A DNA stretch of 64,000 nucleotides from WGAB01 sp964406105. GTDB taxonomy: Bacteria > Hydrothermota > Hydrothermia > WGAB01. The position numbers and the translations under genes are program-made. Of this stretch, positions 34,874 through 43,787 are shown in pieces; the first letter of the stretch is position 1; every line of letters starts with the position of its first letter. The stretch spans positions 1 through 64,000 of the forward strand of contig CAYOQK010000022.1 in assembly GCA_964406105.1 (NCBI GenBank). Direction: 5' to 3'. The notes beneath the pieces are model-generated. The model worked only from the letters and a program-made list of their open reading frames with translations, made no database searches and had not been told where the DNA came from.

Positions 34874-36016
34874 ATGGAAACGAGAACCCTGGAGTTTTCC
34901 TTTGATGAAATGCGGGTGAATATGGGGCCCCAGCACCCCTCCACCCACGGCGTGTTCCGGGGTGTGCTGGTGCTGGAAGGCGAAGAGATCAAACAGCTGA
35001 TCCCCCACATCGGCTACCTCCATCGGGGCGTGGAAAAACTGGCCGAGCACCTGAGCTACGTGCAGGACATCCCCATCATGGCCCGGAACGACTACTTAGG
35101 GCCCGTGCACAACGAACTGGTGGTGGCCCACGCCGTAGAAAAACTCGCCAAGGTGCAGGTGCCAGAACGCGCCCAATACCTGCGGGTCATGGCCTCGGAA
35201 CTCCACCGTATCGCCTCCCATCTCGTGTGGATGGGCACCTTCATGCTGGACATGGGCGGGGCCCTGGGCGGGGGCAGCACCATCTTCCTGTACCTGTTCC
35301 AGGCCCGAGAGTCCATCATGGACCTCTACGAGGAATGGACCGGCGCCCGGTTCCACCCCAACCTGATCCAGGTGGGCGGCGTGCGGTTTGATCTGCCGGC
35401 CGGCTTTGACCGCCGCGTGAAGGAGGCCCTGCAAACCATCCGCAACACCGTGAACGAGGTCCGCGAAATGGTGGAAGGCAACCCGGTGTTTGAACAGCGG
35501 ACCCGAGGGGTGGGAATCCTACCGGCCGACCTTGCCATGTCCATCGGGTGCTCTGGTCCGGTGCTCCGGGCTTCGGGAGTGCCCTACGACGTACGCAAAG
35601 CCGAACCCTACGACGCCTTTGACAAAATGGACTTTGAGGTGGTGACCGCCACCGAGGGCGATGTCCGGGCCCGCTACTGGGTACGGGTCCAGGAGATTGA
35701 GCAGGCGGCCCGGATCGTGGAACAGGCCCTGGAAGGCCTACCCGAGGGGCCCATTGGCTCAAAACCCCCCATCAAGGCCCCGGTGGCCGTGAAGGCCCCC
35801 AAGGGCGAGGTGTACACCCGCGTGGAATCCGCCCGTGGAGAACTGGGGGCCTACCTCGTGTCCGACGGCACCCACAAACCCTATCGGCTCAAACTGCGTT
35901 CGCCCTCCTTCTCTAACCTGCAGGCCATCCAACACCTGGTGGTGGGCCACAAGGTGGCCGACGTGGTGGTCATCCTGGGGTCCCTGGACCCGGTATTCGG
36001 AGACGTAGACCGATGA
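34874..36016 (+). CDS. nuoD: NADH-quinone oxidoreductase subunit D
   Basis: A 380-residue 49-kDa subunit lining the quinone pocket. NMGPQHPSTHGVFR holds the quinone-site His, and RNDYLGPVHNELVVAHAVEK the conserved region with the Tyr. The protein ends in SLDPVFGDVDR, where group 4 hydrogenases would have a nickel-binding CxxC. Neither CxxC pair of a NiFe centre is present, so this is a true complex I subunit and not a hydrogenase. It overlaps nuoH by 4 bp. Confidence 0.97.
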   Translation: METRTLEFSFDEMRVNMGPQHPSTHGVFRGVLVLEGEEIKQLIPHIGYLHRGVEKLAEHLSYVQDIPIMARNDYLGPVHNELVVAHAVEKLAKVQVPERAQYLRVMASELHRIASHLVWMGTFMLDMGGALGGGSTIFLYLFQARESIMDLYEEWTGARFHPNLIQVGGVRFDLPAGFDRRVKEALQTIRNTVNEVREMVEGNPVFEQRTRGVGILPADLAMSIGCSGPVLRASGVPYDVRKAEPYDAFDKMDFEVVTATEGDVRARYWVRVQEIEQAARIVEQALEGLPEGPIGSKPPIKAPVAVKAPKGEVYTRVESARGELGAYLVSDGTHKPYRLKLRSPSFSNLQAIQHLVVGHKVADVVVILGSLDPVFGDVDR

Positions 36017-36972
36017 AGTGGATTCTCGTGGCCTTTTGGAGTGTGGTGATTTTGGGCGTGGCGCTCCTGATTGCGGCCTATATGATCTGGTGGGAACGGA
36101 AGTTCGCAGGCCGCATCCAGCGCCGCATCGGCCCCTATTGGGTGGGCTATCCCCACGGCTGGCTCCAGTCCATCGCCGACGGCCTCAAGATCCTGCGCAA
36201 AGAGGACATCATCCCAAAGAACGCCGACAAATGGGTGTACAACGTGGCCCCCTTCCTGTTCATGCTCCCCCCAATGTTCCTGTTCGCCGTGTTCCCCTTC
36301 AGCCGAACCTGGGTGGTGTCCGACCTGAACGTGGGACTCCTGTACATCCTGGCCGTCTCCTCCTTAGGCGCCATCGGGGTGATGATGGCCGGCTGGGGCA
36401 GCCACAACAAGTACGCCCTGCTTTCCGCCATGCGGTACGTATCCCAGATGATCTCCTATGAAGTGCCCTTGGTGCTCTCCGCACTGGTCCCTGTGATCCT
36501 CGCGGGCTCCATGAACCTCGGCGACATCATCCACGCCCAACGGGGCCTGTGGTTCGCCCTCTGGCCGGTGGTGGGCTGGGTGGCCTTCATCGTATTCCTG
36601 CTGGCCACTCTGGCCGAAGGCAACCGCGCCCCCTTTGACATCCCCGAGGCGGAATCCGAGCTCATCGGCGGCTTCGCCGTGGAATACTCGGGCTGGAAAT
36701 TCGCCATGTTCTATGTTGGCGAGTACGTGCACCTGTTGGCCGTTTCTATCCTGGCCTCGGTGCTCTTCCTCGGCGGCTGGCGGGGCCCCTTCCTGCCTCC
36801 CCTGCTCTGGCTCTTCATCAAAACCGTGTTCATGTACTCCGTGATCCTCTGGATCCGATGGTCCTTTCTGCGTCTTCGTGTTGACCAACTCATGGTGTTC
36901 AACTGGAAGGTGCTCGTTCCCGTAAGCGTCGTGAACCTGCTGCTGGCCGCCCTTTGGGTGGTACTGCGTTAG
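36013..36972 (+). CDS. nuoH: NADH-quinone oxidoreductase subunit H
   Basis: A 319-residue membrane subunit with about eight helices that links the quinone chamber to the proton pumps. Landmarks are WWERKFAGRIQRRIGP, GWLQSIADGLKILRKEDIIP and AEGNRAPFDIPEAESELIGG with GFAVEYSGWKFAMFYVGEY. The ATG overlaps the nuoD stop. Confidence 0.97.
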   Translation: MKWILVAFWSVVILGVALLIAAYMIWWERKFAGRIQRRIGPYWVGYPHGWLQSIADGLKILRKEDIIPKNADKWVYNVAPFLFMLPPMFLFAVFPFSRTWVVSDLNVGLLYILAVSSLGAIGVMMAGWGSHNKYALLSAMRYVSQMISYEVPLVLSALVPVILAGSMNLGDIIHAQRGLWFALWPVVGWVAFIVFLLATLAEGNRAPFDIPEAESELIGGFAVEYSGWKFAMFYVGEYVHLLAVSILASVLFLGGWRGPFLPPLLWLFIKTVFMYSVILWIRWSFLRLRVDQLMVFNWKVLVPVSVVNLLLAALWVVLR

Positions 36973-36981
36973 GAGGCAACC

Positions 36982-37509
36982 ATGGGTTTGGTCAAAGACA
37001 CCTTAGACAGCCTGGTCATCACCTTGAAAAACCTGGCTCGCAAGCCGGTAACGGTGCAGTACCCGCGGGAACGCCGGCAAACGCCGGAGCGGTTCCGCGG
37101 GGTCTTCGCCCTCACCACCAATCCCGAAACGGGCGAGGAGAACTGCATCGGATGCCGCCTGTGCCAGAACATCTGCCCGTCGCAGATCATCACCGTCGTC
37201 CCTGAGAAGCGGGAAAAACGGGCCTACGCCAAAGACTTCACCCTGGACATGAACGCCTGCATCTTCTGCGGCCTCTGTGTACAGGTGTGCCCCACCGACG
37301 CCATCGTGATGGTCCGCACCAACGAGGTGGTGGGATACTCCCGCGAAGACCTCTTTCTTACCAAGGAAAAGCTCTTGGCCAACGAGAAGAAGTACCAGGA
37401 CCTCATTAGCCCCATGACCGGTTCAGCCCTCCGCACCATGCAAACCCCGCCTCGGCCAGCACGCCCTGCCCCGAAACCCCGCCCCAAGCCGGAGGAGAAA
37501 AAGGAATGA
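36982..37509 (+). CDS. nuoI: NADH-quinone oxidoreductase subunit I
   Basis: A 175-residue peripheral subunit with two [4Fe-4S] motifs, CIGCRLCQNICPSQ and CIFCGLCVQVCPTD, that pass electrons towards NuoB. In a complex without NuoEFG it is the most exposed cluster subunit and the likely docking point for ferredoxin. The last 30 residues form a Pro/Lys/Arg-rich tail (PARPAPKPRPKPEEKKE) that might help bind an acidic partner; this is inference. Confidence 0.96.
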   Translation: MGLVKDTLDSLVITLKNLARKPVTVQYPRERRQTPERFRGVFALTTNPETGEENCIGCRLCQNICPSQIITVVPEKREKRAYAKDFTLDMNACIFCGLCVQVCPTDAIVMVRTNEVVGYSREDLFLTKEKLLANEKKYQDLISPMTGSALRTMQTPPRPARPAPKPRPKPEEKKE

Positions 37510-37994
37510 ACCCGGTGATTTTCTGGATTCTGGCGCTTCCCCTGGTGCTCTTTGCGCTGGGGGTGGTGTTGTCCAAGAGCATCTTTCGGGCCGCCCTGTA
37601 CCTGGCCGGTGCTCTGGTGATCACCGCCATCATCTACCTGGTGATGCAGGCCGAAATCCTGGCCTTCATGCAGATCCTGCTGTACGCGGGCGGGGTCATC
37701 ACCCTGTTGGCCTTCGCCATCATGCTCACCAAGGACATCGTGGCCCGGGAGATTCGTCTCGTGTCGCGCAACCTCTTTTGGGGTGCCCTGGGTTCCCTGG
37801 TGCTCTTCCTGGTGTTCCTCTATTTCCTGCTGCAAAGCCACCTTCCCCTCACCCCCTCGCCCATGCCGGAGAACATCAACCTGGGCATCGGTTTCGGCAT
37901 CTTCCGCCAGTTCGTGGTTCCCTTTGAAGTGCTCTCCGTGCTGTTGCTGGCCGCCATCATCGGCGCCATCGTACTGGCCCGCAAGGAGGATTGA
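37506..37994 (+). CDS. nuoJ: NADH-quinone oxidoreductase subunit J
   Basis: A 162-residue membrane subunit with five hydrophobic helices. The family block AEILAFMQILLYAGGVITLLAF (cited in part: FMQILLYAGGVI) is present. It overlaps nuoI by 4 bp and ends 3 bp before nuoK. Confidence 0.94.
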   Translation: MNPVIFWILALPLVLFALGVVLSKSIFRAALYLAGALVITAIIYLVMQAEILAFMQILLYAGGVITLLAFAIMLTKDIVAREIRLVSRNLFWGALGSLVLFLVFLYFLLQSHLPLTPSPMPENINLGIGFGIFRQFVVPFEVLSVLLLAAIIGAIVLARKED

Positions 37995-37997
37995 GCC

Positions 37998-38294
37998 ATG
38001 ATCACCTCGTATCTGGTGCTCGCTTTTCTCCTGTTCTCCATCGGTGCTTTTGGTGTGCTCACCCGTCGGAACGCTGTGGCCATCCTCATGGCCATTGAAC
38101 TCATGCTCAACGCCTCCAACATCGCCCTGGTCACCTTTTCCCGGATGCACGGCAACCTGGGAGGCCAGCTCTTCGCCTTCTTCACCATCACCATCACCGT
38201 AGCCGAGGTGGCGGTAGGGTTGGCCATCGTGGTGCTCATTTACCGCCTCCGGAAAACGGTGAACGCCGATGAAATGGACTTCTTAAAGGGGTAG
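37998..38294 (+). CDS. nuoK: NADH-quinone oxidoreductase subunit K
   Basis: A 98-residue, three-helix membrane subunit. The two conserved membrane glutamates of the family lie in MAIELMLNASNIAL and in TVAEVAVGLAIVV. Its length is exactly typical. Confidence 0.96.
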   Translation: MITSYLVLAFLLFSIGAFGVLTRRNAVAILMAIELMLNASNIALVTFSRMHGNLGGQLFAFFTITITVAEVAVGLAIVVLIYRLRKTVNADEMDFLKG

Positions 38295-38298
38295 AGCG

Positions 38299-40191
38299 AT
38301 GAACGGAAACCTTTTGTTGTGGACCCTTTTGGTGCTGCTGCCCCCCTTCGTGTCCTTTGCCTTTAACGGCCTGGTGATCCCGTGGCGCCGGGCGGGCAAA
38401 CCGGCAGCCTACCTGTCCATCGCCGCCATCCTGGTGTCGCTCGTGGCCTCGCTGGTGGTGGTCAAACAGGTGCTGGCCCATCCCGGCCCCTACACCTGGC
38501 ACACCGTCTGGATGCCCTTCCGAAACGCTCCCTCCATCACCGTGGGCCTGTACCTGGACCCCCTGGCCGCCATCATGCTCGCCGTGGTTGCCCTGGTGGC
38601 CTCCATGGTGCAGATCTACTCCCTGGGCTACATGAGCGAGGAACCCCCGGGCTCCCTGGGCCGCTACTTCACCTATCACTCGCTGTTCGCCTTTTCCATG
38701 CTCAACCTGGTGGCTGCCGGCACCCTGATCCAGATCTACGCCTTCTGGGAACTCGTGGGCCTCTGCTCCTACCTGCTCATCGGCTTCTGGTACTACAAAC
38801 CCTCGGCCGCCAACGCTGCAGTCAAGGCCTTCTGGACCACAAAGTTCGGCGATGTGGGCTTTGCCATCGGCCTCGTGCTGCTGTGGGCCTTCGGAGGCAC
38901 CTATTTCCTGCCCGACCTGTTCCACAAAGCACAGGCAGGGGAGATCCAGGCGGCAGTGCTGGGCCTTTCCATGCTCCTCATCTTCTTCGGCGCCATGGGC
39001 AAGTCGGCCCAGTTCCCCCTGCACATCTGGCTGCCCGACGCCATGGAAGGCCCCACACCGGTATCCGCCCTGATCCACGCCGCCACCATGGTGGCCGCCG
39101 GCGTGTACCTGGTGTCGCGGGTGTTCCCGATCTACACCCACACCCCCGAGGTGATGCTCTTCATCGCCTACATCGGCTCCTTTACCGCCTTCTTCGCCGC
39201 CACCATCGCCCTGGTTCAGGAGGACATCAAACGGGTGCTGGCCTACTCCACCATCTCCCAGCTGGGTTACATGATGGCCGCCTTGGGCGCTGGTAGCCTG
39301 ATGGCCGGGTACTTCCACATGTTCACCCATGCCTTCTTCAAAGCCCTGCTGTTCCTCGCAGCGGGCTCTGTGATCCACGCCATGCACACCAACGACATCT
39401 GGAAAATGGGCCGGCTCTTCGGCAAGATGAAGCACACCGCCCTGGTATTCCTCATCGGCACCCTGGCCCTGGCCGGCATCCCACCCTTCGCTGGCTACTA
39501 CTCCAAGGACGAAATCGTGGTGAAACTCTTTGAAAGCGGCCTCACCATCCCCTTCCTGTTTGCGCTGGTCACGGTGTTCCTCACAGCCTTTTACATGTTC
39601 CGGGTGATCTTTGTGGTGTTCTTCGGCAACAAGGACGCCGAGGGCCATCCCCATGAATCACCGCCGGTTATGACGGTGCCCATGTGGATCCTGGCGATTC
39701 TGTCCATTGTGGCCGGGTTCCTGTTCAAGGGCACCTTTGAGCACTTCTTTGGCCATGCTGCGGCGGCAGCCCACGCCGCCGAAGGCGCCGCCGAAGCCGC
39801 AGCCCACACCGGTGGCCACTCCCCTGTGGCACTGGTGAGCCTGGCCTTCGCACTGGCCGGCATCCTGCTGGCTTGGCTCATCTACCAAAAGGAGGCCATC
39901 CATCACGAGCGGCTCCGGCAGAGCCTTAAACCCCTGTACATCATGCTCCAACGGAAGTACTGGCTGGACGACGTGGCCTACTTCCTGTACCGCCGGGTGC
40001 TGGTGGACGGCCTGGCCGTCCTCATCGGCTGGTTTGACCGCTACATCGTGGACGGCATCGTGAACTTCGTAACCTGGCTCACCCAGCAGAGCGGCATCCT
40101 CCTGCGATCCCTCCAAAACGGCAAGGTGCAGGATTACCTCTACGGGGTGATCCTGGGGATCCTGCTGATCCTGTTGCTCGGAGCCATCTAA
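38299..40191 (+). CDS. nuoL: NADH-quinone oxidoreductase subunit L
   Basis: A 630-residue antiporter-like, proton-pumping subunit with about 15 to 16 helices and the C-terminal amphipathic arm. AFWELVGLCSYLLIGFWY holds the key Glu; GKSAQFPLHIWLPDAMEGPT, PVSALIHAATMVAAGVYL and KRVLAYSTISQLGYM are the standard blocks. An Ala/His-rich loop (HAAAAAHAAEGAAEAAAH) near residue 495 is unusual and of unknown role. Confidence 0.97.
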   Translation: MNGNLLLWTLLVLLPPFVSFAFNGLVIPWRRAGKPAAYLSIAAILVSLVASLVVVKQVLAHPGPYTWHTVWMPFRNAPSITVGLYLDPLAAIMLAVVALVASMVQIYSLGYMSEEPPGSLGRYFTYHSLFAFSMLNLVAAGTLIQIYAFWELVGLCSYLLIGFWYYKPSAANAAVKAFWTTKFGDVGFAIGLVLLWAFGGTYFLPDLFHKAQAGEIQAAVLGLSMLLIFFGAMGKSAQFPLHIWLPDAMEGPTPVSALIHAATMVAAGVYLVSRVFPIYTHTPEVMLFIAYIGSFTAFFAATIALVQEDIKRVLAYSTISQLGYMMAALGAGSLMAGYFHMFTHAFFKALLFLAAGSVIHAMHTNDIWKMGRLFGKMKHTALVFLIGTLALAGIPPFAGYYSKDEIVVKLFESGLTIPFLFALVTVFLTAFYMFRVIFVVFFGNKDAEGHPHESPPVMTVPMWILAILSIVAGFLFKGTFEHFFGHAAAAAHAAEGAAEAAAHTGGHSPVALVSLAFALAGILLAWLIYQKEAIHHERLRQSLKPLYIMLQRKYWLDDVAYFLYRRVLVDGLAVLIGWFDRYIVDGIVNFVTWLTQQSGILLRSLQNGKVQDYLYGVILGILLILLLGAI

Positions 40192-40203
40192 AGGAGAAGA
40201 GCC

Positions 40204-41751
40204 ATGCAAGGGTTTCCGATACTCAGTTTGATCCTGGCCGCTCCCTTCATCGGGGCTCTCATCGTCATGTTCACGCCCCGAAACTCCTATTACGCACCTC
40301 GGGTGCTCTCAGCCATTGCGGCCTCGGTGTCGCTGATCGCCTCCCTGTACGTGCTGTTCACCTACAACTGGCACGCTGGCGGGTTCCAGTTTGAGGAGTT
40401 CGTGCCCCTGATCCCTGCCCTCGGAATCCAGTACCACGTGGCCGTAGACGGCATGAGCGTGGCCCTCTTGATCCTCACCGCCTTCATCATCTTCACCGGG
40501 GTCTTCACCTCCTGGACCGTTCCGGAGCGCGCCAAGGAGTTCTACGCCCTGCTGCTCCTCCTGGTAACCGGGGTCTTTGGCGTGTTCATGTCCCTGGACC
40601 TCTTCCTGTTCTTCCTGTTCTACGAGTTGGCCGTGCTGCCCATGTACCTCCTGATCGGCATCTGGGGATCCACCAAGTACATCGTCCCCCGGGGCCTCTT
40701 TGGCCGCATGTTCCAGGAGCTCAAGGTGGGCACAAAAGAGTACTCCGCCATGAAACTCACCCTCTACCTCCTGTTCGGCTCGGCCTTCATCCTGGTGGGC
40801 ATCCTGGCGATCTATAAGGTTTCAGGCCAATTCCTGGCGCAGAACACCTTTGACTTCCTGCAACTCAGCAAGATCTCCTTCCCCAAGGAGTTCCAAAGGG
40901 TCTTCTTCCCCGTGATCTACGTGGGCTTCGGCGTGTTGGCAGGCATCTGGCCCCTGCATACCTGGTCGCCCGATGGCCACGCTGCGGCCCCTGCCGCAGG
41001 TTCCATGATGCACGCCGGCGTGCTCATGAAACTCGGGGCCTACGGTGTGGTACGGGTGGGCATGCAGCTCATGCCCGAAGGGGCCCTGATGTGGGCCTGG
41101 CTGGTGGGCACCATTGCCACCATCAACATCGTGTACGGGGCCCTTTCGGCCATGTGGCAAACCGACCTCAAGTACATCATCGCCTACTCCTCGGTGTCGC
41201 ATATGGGCGTGGTGATGCTGGGCGCTGCCACCCTCACCGAGCCGGGCCTCAACGGCTCCATCTTCCAAATGGTGGCCCACGGCTTTATGACAGGGCTGAT
41301 GTTCGCCTTGGTGGGCCTGGTGTACGAGAAAACCCACACCCGGAACATCTTGGAAATGGGGGGCTTAGGCAAACGCATGCCCGGTATCGCCACCTTCTTT
41401 ACCATCGGGGGGCTCAGCTCCCTGGGCCTGCCGGCTTTGGCCGGCTTCGTGGCCGAGTTCCTGGTGTTCCTGGGCGCCTGGCAAAGCCACAAGTGGTACT
41501 GGCTGCTGCCGGCCATTGCGGGCGCCTTCTTCACGGCCATCTACGTGCTGCGCGCCCTGAAGATCATCTTCTGGGGCCCCTTCAACGAAAAGTACAAGGA
41601 CGTGCCCGACGCCCAGGGGCCGGAATGGGTGTCCCTCGTGGTCTTGAGCGGCCTGCTCATCATCATGGGGGTGCTGCCCTTCATCCTGCTCCACCCCATT
41701 AACGCCGCGGCCGTGGAACTGCTCACCACCATCAAAGGAGCGCTGCCATGA
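40204..41751 (+). CDS. nuoM: NADH-quinone oxidoreductase subunit M
   Basis: A 515-residue antiporter-like membrane subunit. FFLFYELAVLPMYLLIG carries the conserved Glu, WPLHTWSPDGHAAAPAAGS and GVLMKLGAYGVVR the proton-path region, and DLKYIIAYSSVSHMGVVMLG the late conserved block. It overlaps nuoN by 4 bp. Confidence 0.97.
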   Translation: MQGFPILSLILAAPFIGALIVMFTPRNSYYAPRVLSAIAASVSLIASLYVLFTYNWHAGGFQFEEFVPLIPALGIQYHVAVDGMSVALLILTAFIIFTGVFTSWTVPERAKEFYALLLLLVTGVFGVFMSLDLFLFFLFYELAVLPMYLLIGIWGSTKYIVPRGLFGRMFQELKVGTKEYSAMKLTLYLLFGSAFILVGILAIYKVSGQFLAQNTFDFLQLSKISFPKEFQRVFFPVIYVGFGVLAGIWPLHTWSPDGHAAAPAAGSMMHAGVLMKLGAYGVVRVGMQLMPEGALMWAWLVGTIATINIVYGALSAMWQTDLKYIIAYSSVSHMGVVMLGAATLTEPGLNGSIFQMVAHGFMTGLMFALVGLVYEKTHTRNILEMGGLGKRMPGIATFFTIGGLSSLGLPALAGFVAEFLVFLGAWQSHKWYWLLPAIAGAFFTAIYVLRALKIIFWGPFNEKYKDVPDAQGPEWVSLVVLSGLLIIMGVLPFILLHPINAAAVELLTTIKGALP

Positions 41752-43193
41752 TGGACTTCAACTGGGCCCTTTTGAACACCGAGTTTCTTTTGCTGGGCCT
41801 CATGCTGTTGGTGTTCCTGGTGGATCTGTTTGTGCCCAGCAAGCGGGTGCCCGCCTGGATCACCGTGGTGGGCCTCGTGTTCCTGTTCTTCGTGAACCTG
41901 CTGGCTCCTCACTATGGCTCCACCCTGAACGGCACCCTGGTGCACAACTCCTTTACCGCCTTCCTGAAGGGGGTATTCCTGCTGGCGGGGCTGATCACCT
42001 CCCTGGGTGCGCTCAGCACCTTGGGCCGCTTTGAACGCCGCGCCGGTGAATTCTACCTGCTGCTTCTGGCCTCCCTCTTGGGCATGATGCTGGTGGTCTC
42101 CGCCCGTGAACTGGTGCTCTTCTTCGTGGCCTTTGAACTCATGAGCATCCCCCTGTACGTGCTGGCCGCCTATGAGAAAGACAACGAGCGGAGCGTGGAA
42201 GCCGGCCTCAAGCTCTTCATCTACGGCACCTTCTCCTCGGCCCTGCTGGCCATGGGGGTCACCCTGATGTACGGCGTGGTGGGATCCACCCTGTTCCGCG
42301 ACCTGGCCTCTGGCCTCTCTCAAGCGGAACCCCTGGCCGTACTCGGGCTCGTGCTCTTCCTGGCGGGTGTGGGCTTTAAGGTGGCCATGGTGCCCTTCCA
42401 CATGTGGGTGCCTGACACCTACGAAGGCGCTCCTACCCCCTTCGTGGCCTTCCTGGCGGTAGCCCCTAAGGCGGCCGGCTTCGCCATCCTCTTCGTGTTC
42501 TTCCTCAGCCTGTTCCAAGACCTCACCCCCCTGTGGAAGGTGGTGATCGCCTTCTTCTCCGGCATCACCATGATCATCGGCAACCTTCTGGCCCTCCCCC
42601 AAACCAACCTCAAACGGCTCCTGGGGTACTCTGGCATCGCCCATATCGGCTACATGCTGTTGGCTGTGGCCGCAGGCACGGAACGCGCCATCGCCTTTGT
42701 CCTCTTTTACTTCGTGGCCTATGTGCTCAGCAATATGGGGGCCTTTCTCTTCGCGGAGGTGGTCCGCCAAAACGAGGGCTCGGAGGAACTCCAGGTGCTC
42801 CATGGGTACGCCCAGCGTAACCCCCTGCTGAGCCTGTACATGCTGGTGTTCCTGCTCTCTCTGGGAGGCATCCCCTTTGTGATGGGCTTCTGGGCCAAAC
42901 TCTACGTGTTCCTGGCGGCTGTACAATCCGGGCTGGTGCTCCTGGTGTTCTTGGGAGCCGTGCTCACCGTGGTGGCCCTGTTCTACTACCTGAACGTGGC
43001 GCGCCAAATGTACATTGAAAAACCCCAGGAGGCCGAAAAACTCCAGGCACCCGTCCGGGTTCCCGGCTCCATCCACGTGGTGCTGGCCCTTTCCACCCTG
43101 GCGGTAGCCTTGCTGGGCCTGTACCCCAAGCTGGTGGTATCGCCAGCCCTGGAGGCAGCCCATTCCTTCTTGCAAACACTGGCCGGATTCTAA
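41748..43193 (+). CDS. nuoN: NADH-quinone oxidoreductase subunit N
   Basis: A 481-residue antiporter-like membrane subunit. ELVLFFVAFELMSIPLYVLA, KVAMVPFHMWVPDTYEGAP and NLKRLLGYSGIAHIGYMLL are the family blocks. It is the last nuo gene of the cluster and is followed after 24 bp by the gamma subunit of a pyruvate:ferredoxin oxidoreductase, without a terminator between. Confidence 0.97.
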   Translation: MMDFNWALLNTEFLLLGLMLLVFLVDLFVPSKRVPAWITVVGLVFLFFVNLLAPHYGSTLNGTLVHNSFTAFLKGVFLLAGLITSLGALSTLGRFERRAGEFYLLLLASLLGMMLVVSARELVLFFVAFELMSIPLYVLAAYEKDNERSVEAGLKLFIYGTFSSALLAMGVTLMYGVVGSTLFRDLASGLSQAEPLAVLGLVLFLAGVGFKVAMVPFHMWVPDTYEGAPTPFVAFLAVAPKAAGFAILFVFFLSLFQDLTPLWKVVIAFFSGITMIIGNLLALPQTNLKRLLGYSGIAHIGYMLLAVAAGTERAIAFVLFYFVAYVLSNMGAFLFAEVVRQNEGSEELQVLHGYAQRNPLLSLYMLVFLLSLGGIPFVMGFWAKLYVFLAAVQSGLVLLVFLGAVLTVVALFYYLNVARQMYIEKPQEAEKLQAPVRVPGSIHVVLALSTLAVALLGLYPKLVVSPALEAAHSFLQTLAGF

Positions 43194-43217
43194 CCATGCA
43201 ACAGGGAGGTGATTCCC

Positions 43218-43787
43218 GTGATTGAAATCCGGATCCACGGCCGGGGTGGCCAGGGGGCGGTGATCGCCTCCGAGATCCTGGCCAAGGCCTTCTTCAAAGA
43301 GGGCAAATACGTGCAGGCGTTTCCCCACTTTGGCGTGGAACGCCGCGGGGCGCCGGTGGCCGCCTTTGTCCGCATCGGCGACCCCGGAAGCCTGTTCGTT
43401 CGCACCAACATCTACGAGCCCGACCACATCATCGTGCTGGACCCCACGCTCATCACCGCGGTCAACGTGCTGGAGGGCCTGAAGCCCGGCGGCTGGATCA
43501 TCGTCAACTCGGCCGCAGAACCCTCGGAACTGGGTTTACCCGATCGGTACCGCGTCGCCACCGTGGACGCCACCGGGATCGCCATCCGGCACAAGTTGGG
43601 CACCAAAACCACCCCCATCGTGAACACCGCCATTTTGGGTGCCTTCGCCCGCGCCGCCGGCATGCCCTCCCTGGAAAAACTCACCGAGGCCATCATGGAA
43701 GAGGTACCGGTTAAGCAGGAAGAGAACGCCGCAGCCGCTCGCGATGCCTTTGAACAAACCAAACTCTCCGCGGAGGTAGGGGTATGA
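43218..43787 (+). CDS. porC: Pyruvate:ferredoxin oxidoreductase gamma subunit
   Basis: A 189-residue gamma subunit starting at GTG 43218, 6 nt after GGGAGGTG; a GTG 9 bp upstream is inside the ribosome site and less likely. The N-terminus IEIRIHGRGGQGAVIASEIL and FPHFGVERRGAPVAAFVRI are diagnostic for PorC of the archaeal/Thermotoga type. It begins a gamma-delta-alpha-beta set that follows nuoN closely. The stop overlaps the delta start by 4 bp. Confidence 0.94.
   Translation: MIEIRIHGRGGQGAVIASEILAKAFFKEGKYVQAFPHFGVERRGAPVAAFVRIGDPGSLFVRTNIYEPDHIIVLDPTLITAVNVLEGLKPGGWIIVNSAAEPSELGLPDRYRVATVDATGIAIRHKLGTKTTPIVNTAILGAFARAAGMPSLEKLTEAIMEEVPVKQEENAAAARDAFEQTKLSAEVGV

Noticed and set aside
34874..36016. 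NuoD as the large subunit of a membrane NiFe hydrogenase
   Set aside because: Both CxxC pairs that bind nickel are absent, the C-terminus ends in PVFGDVDR and no hydrogenase maturation genes are nearby.
38236..39654. 472-codon minus-strand open frame opposite nuoL
   Set aside because: Shadow of the nuoL frame with Gly/His/Glu-rich composition and no recognisable domain.
41541..43427. 628-codon open frame on the minus strand opposite nuoN
   Set aside because: It is antisense to a clear nuoM/nuoN/porC, has His/Gln/Glu-rich low-complexity translation and no start signal; long antisense frames are expected in GC-rich DNA.
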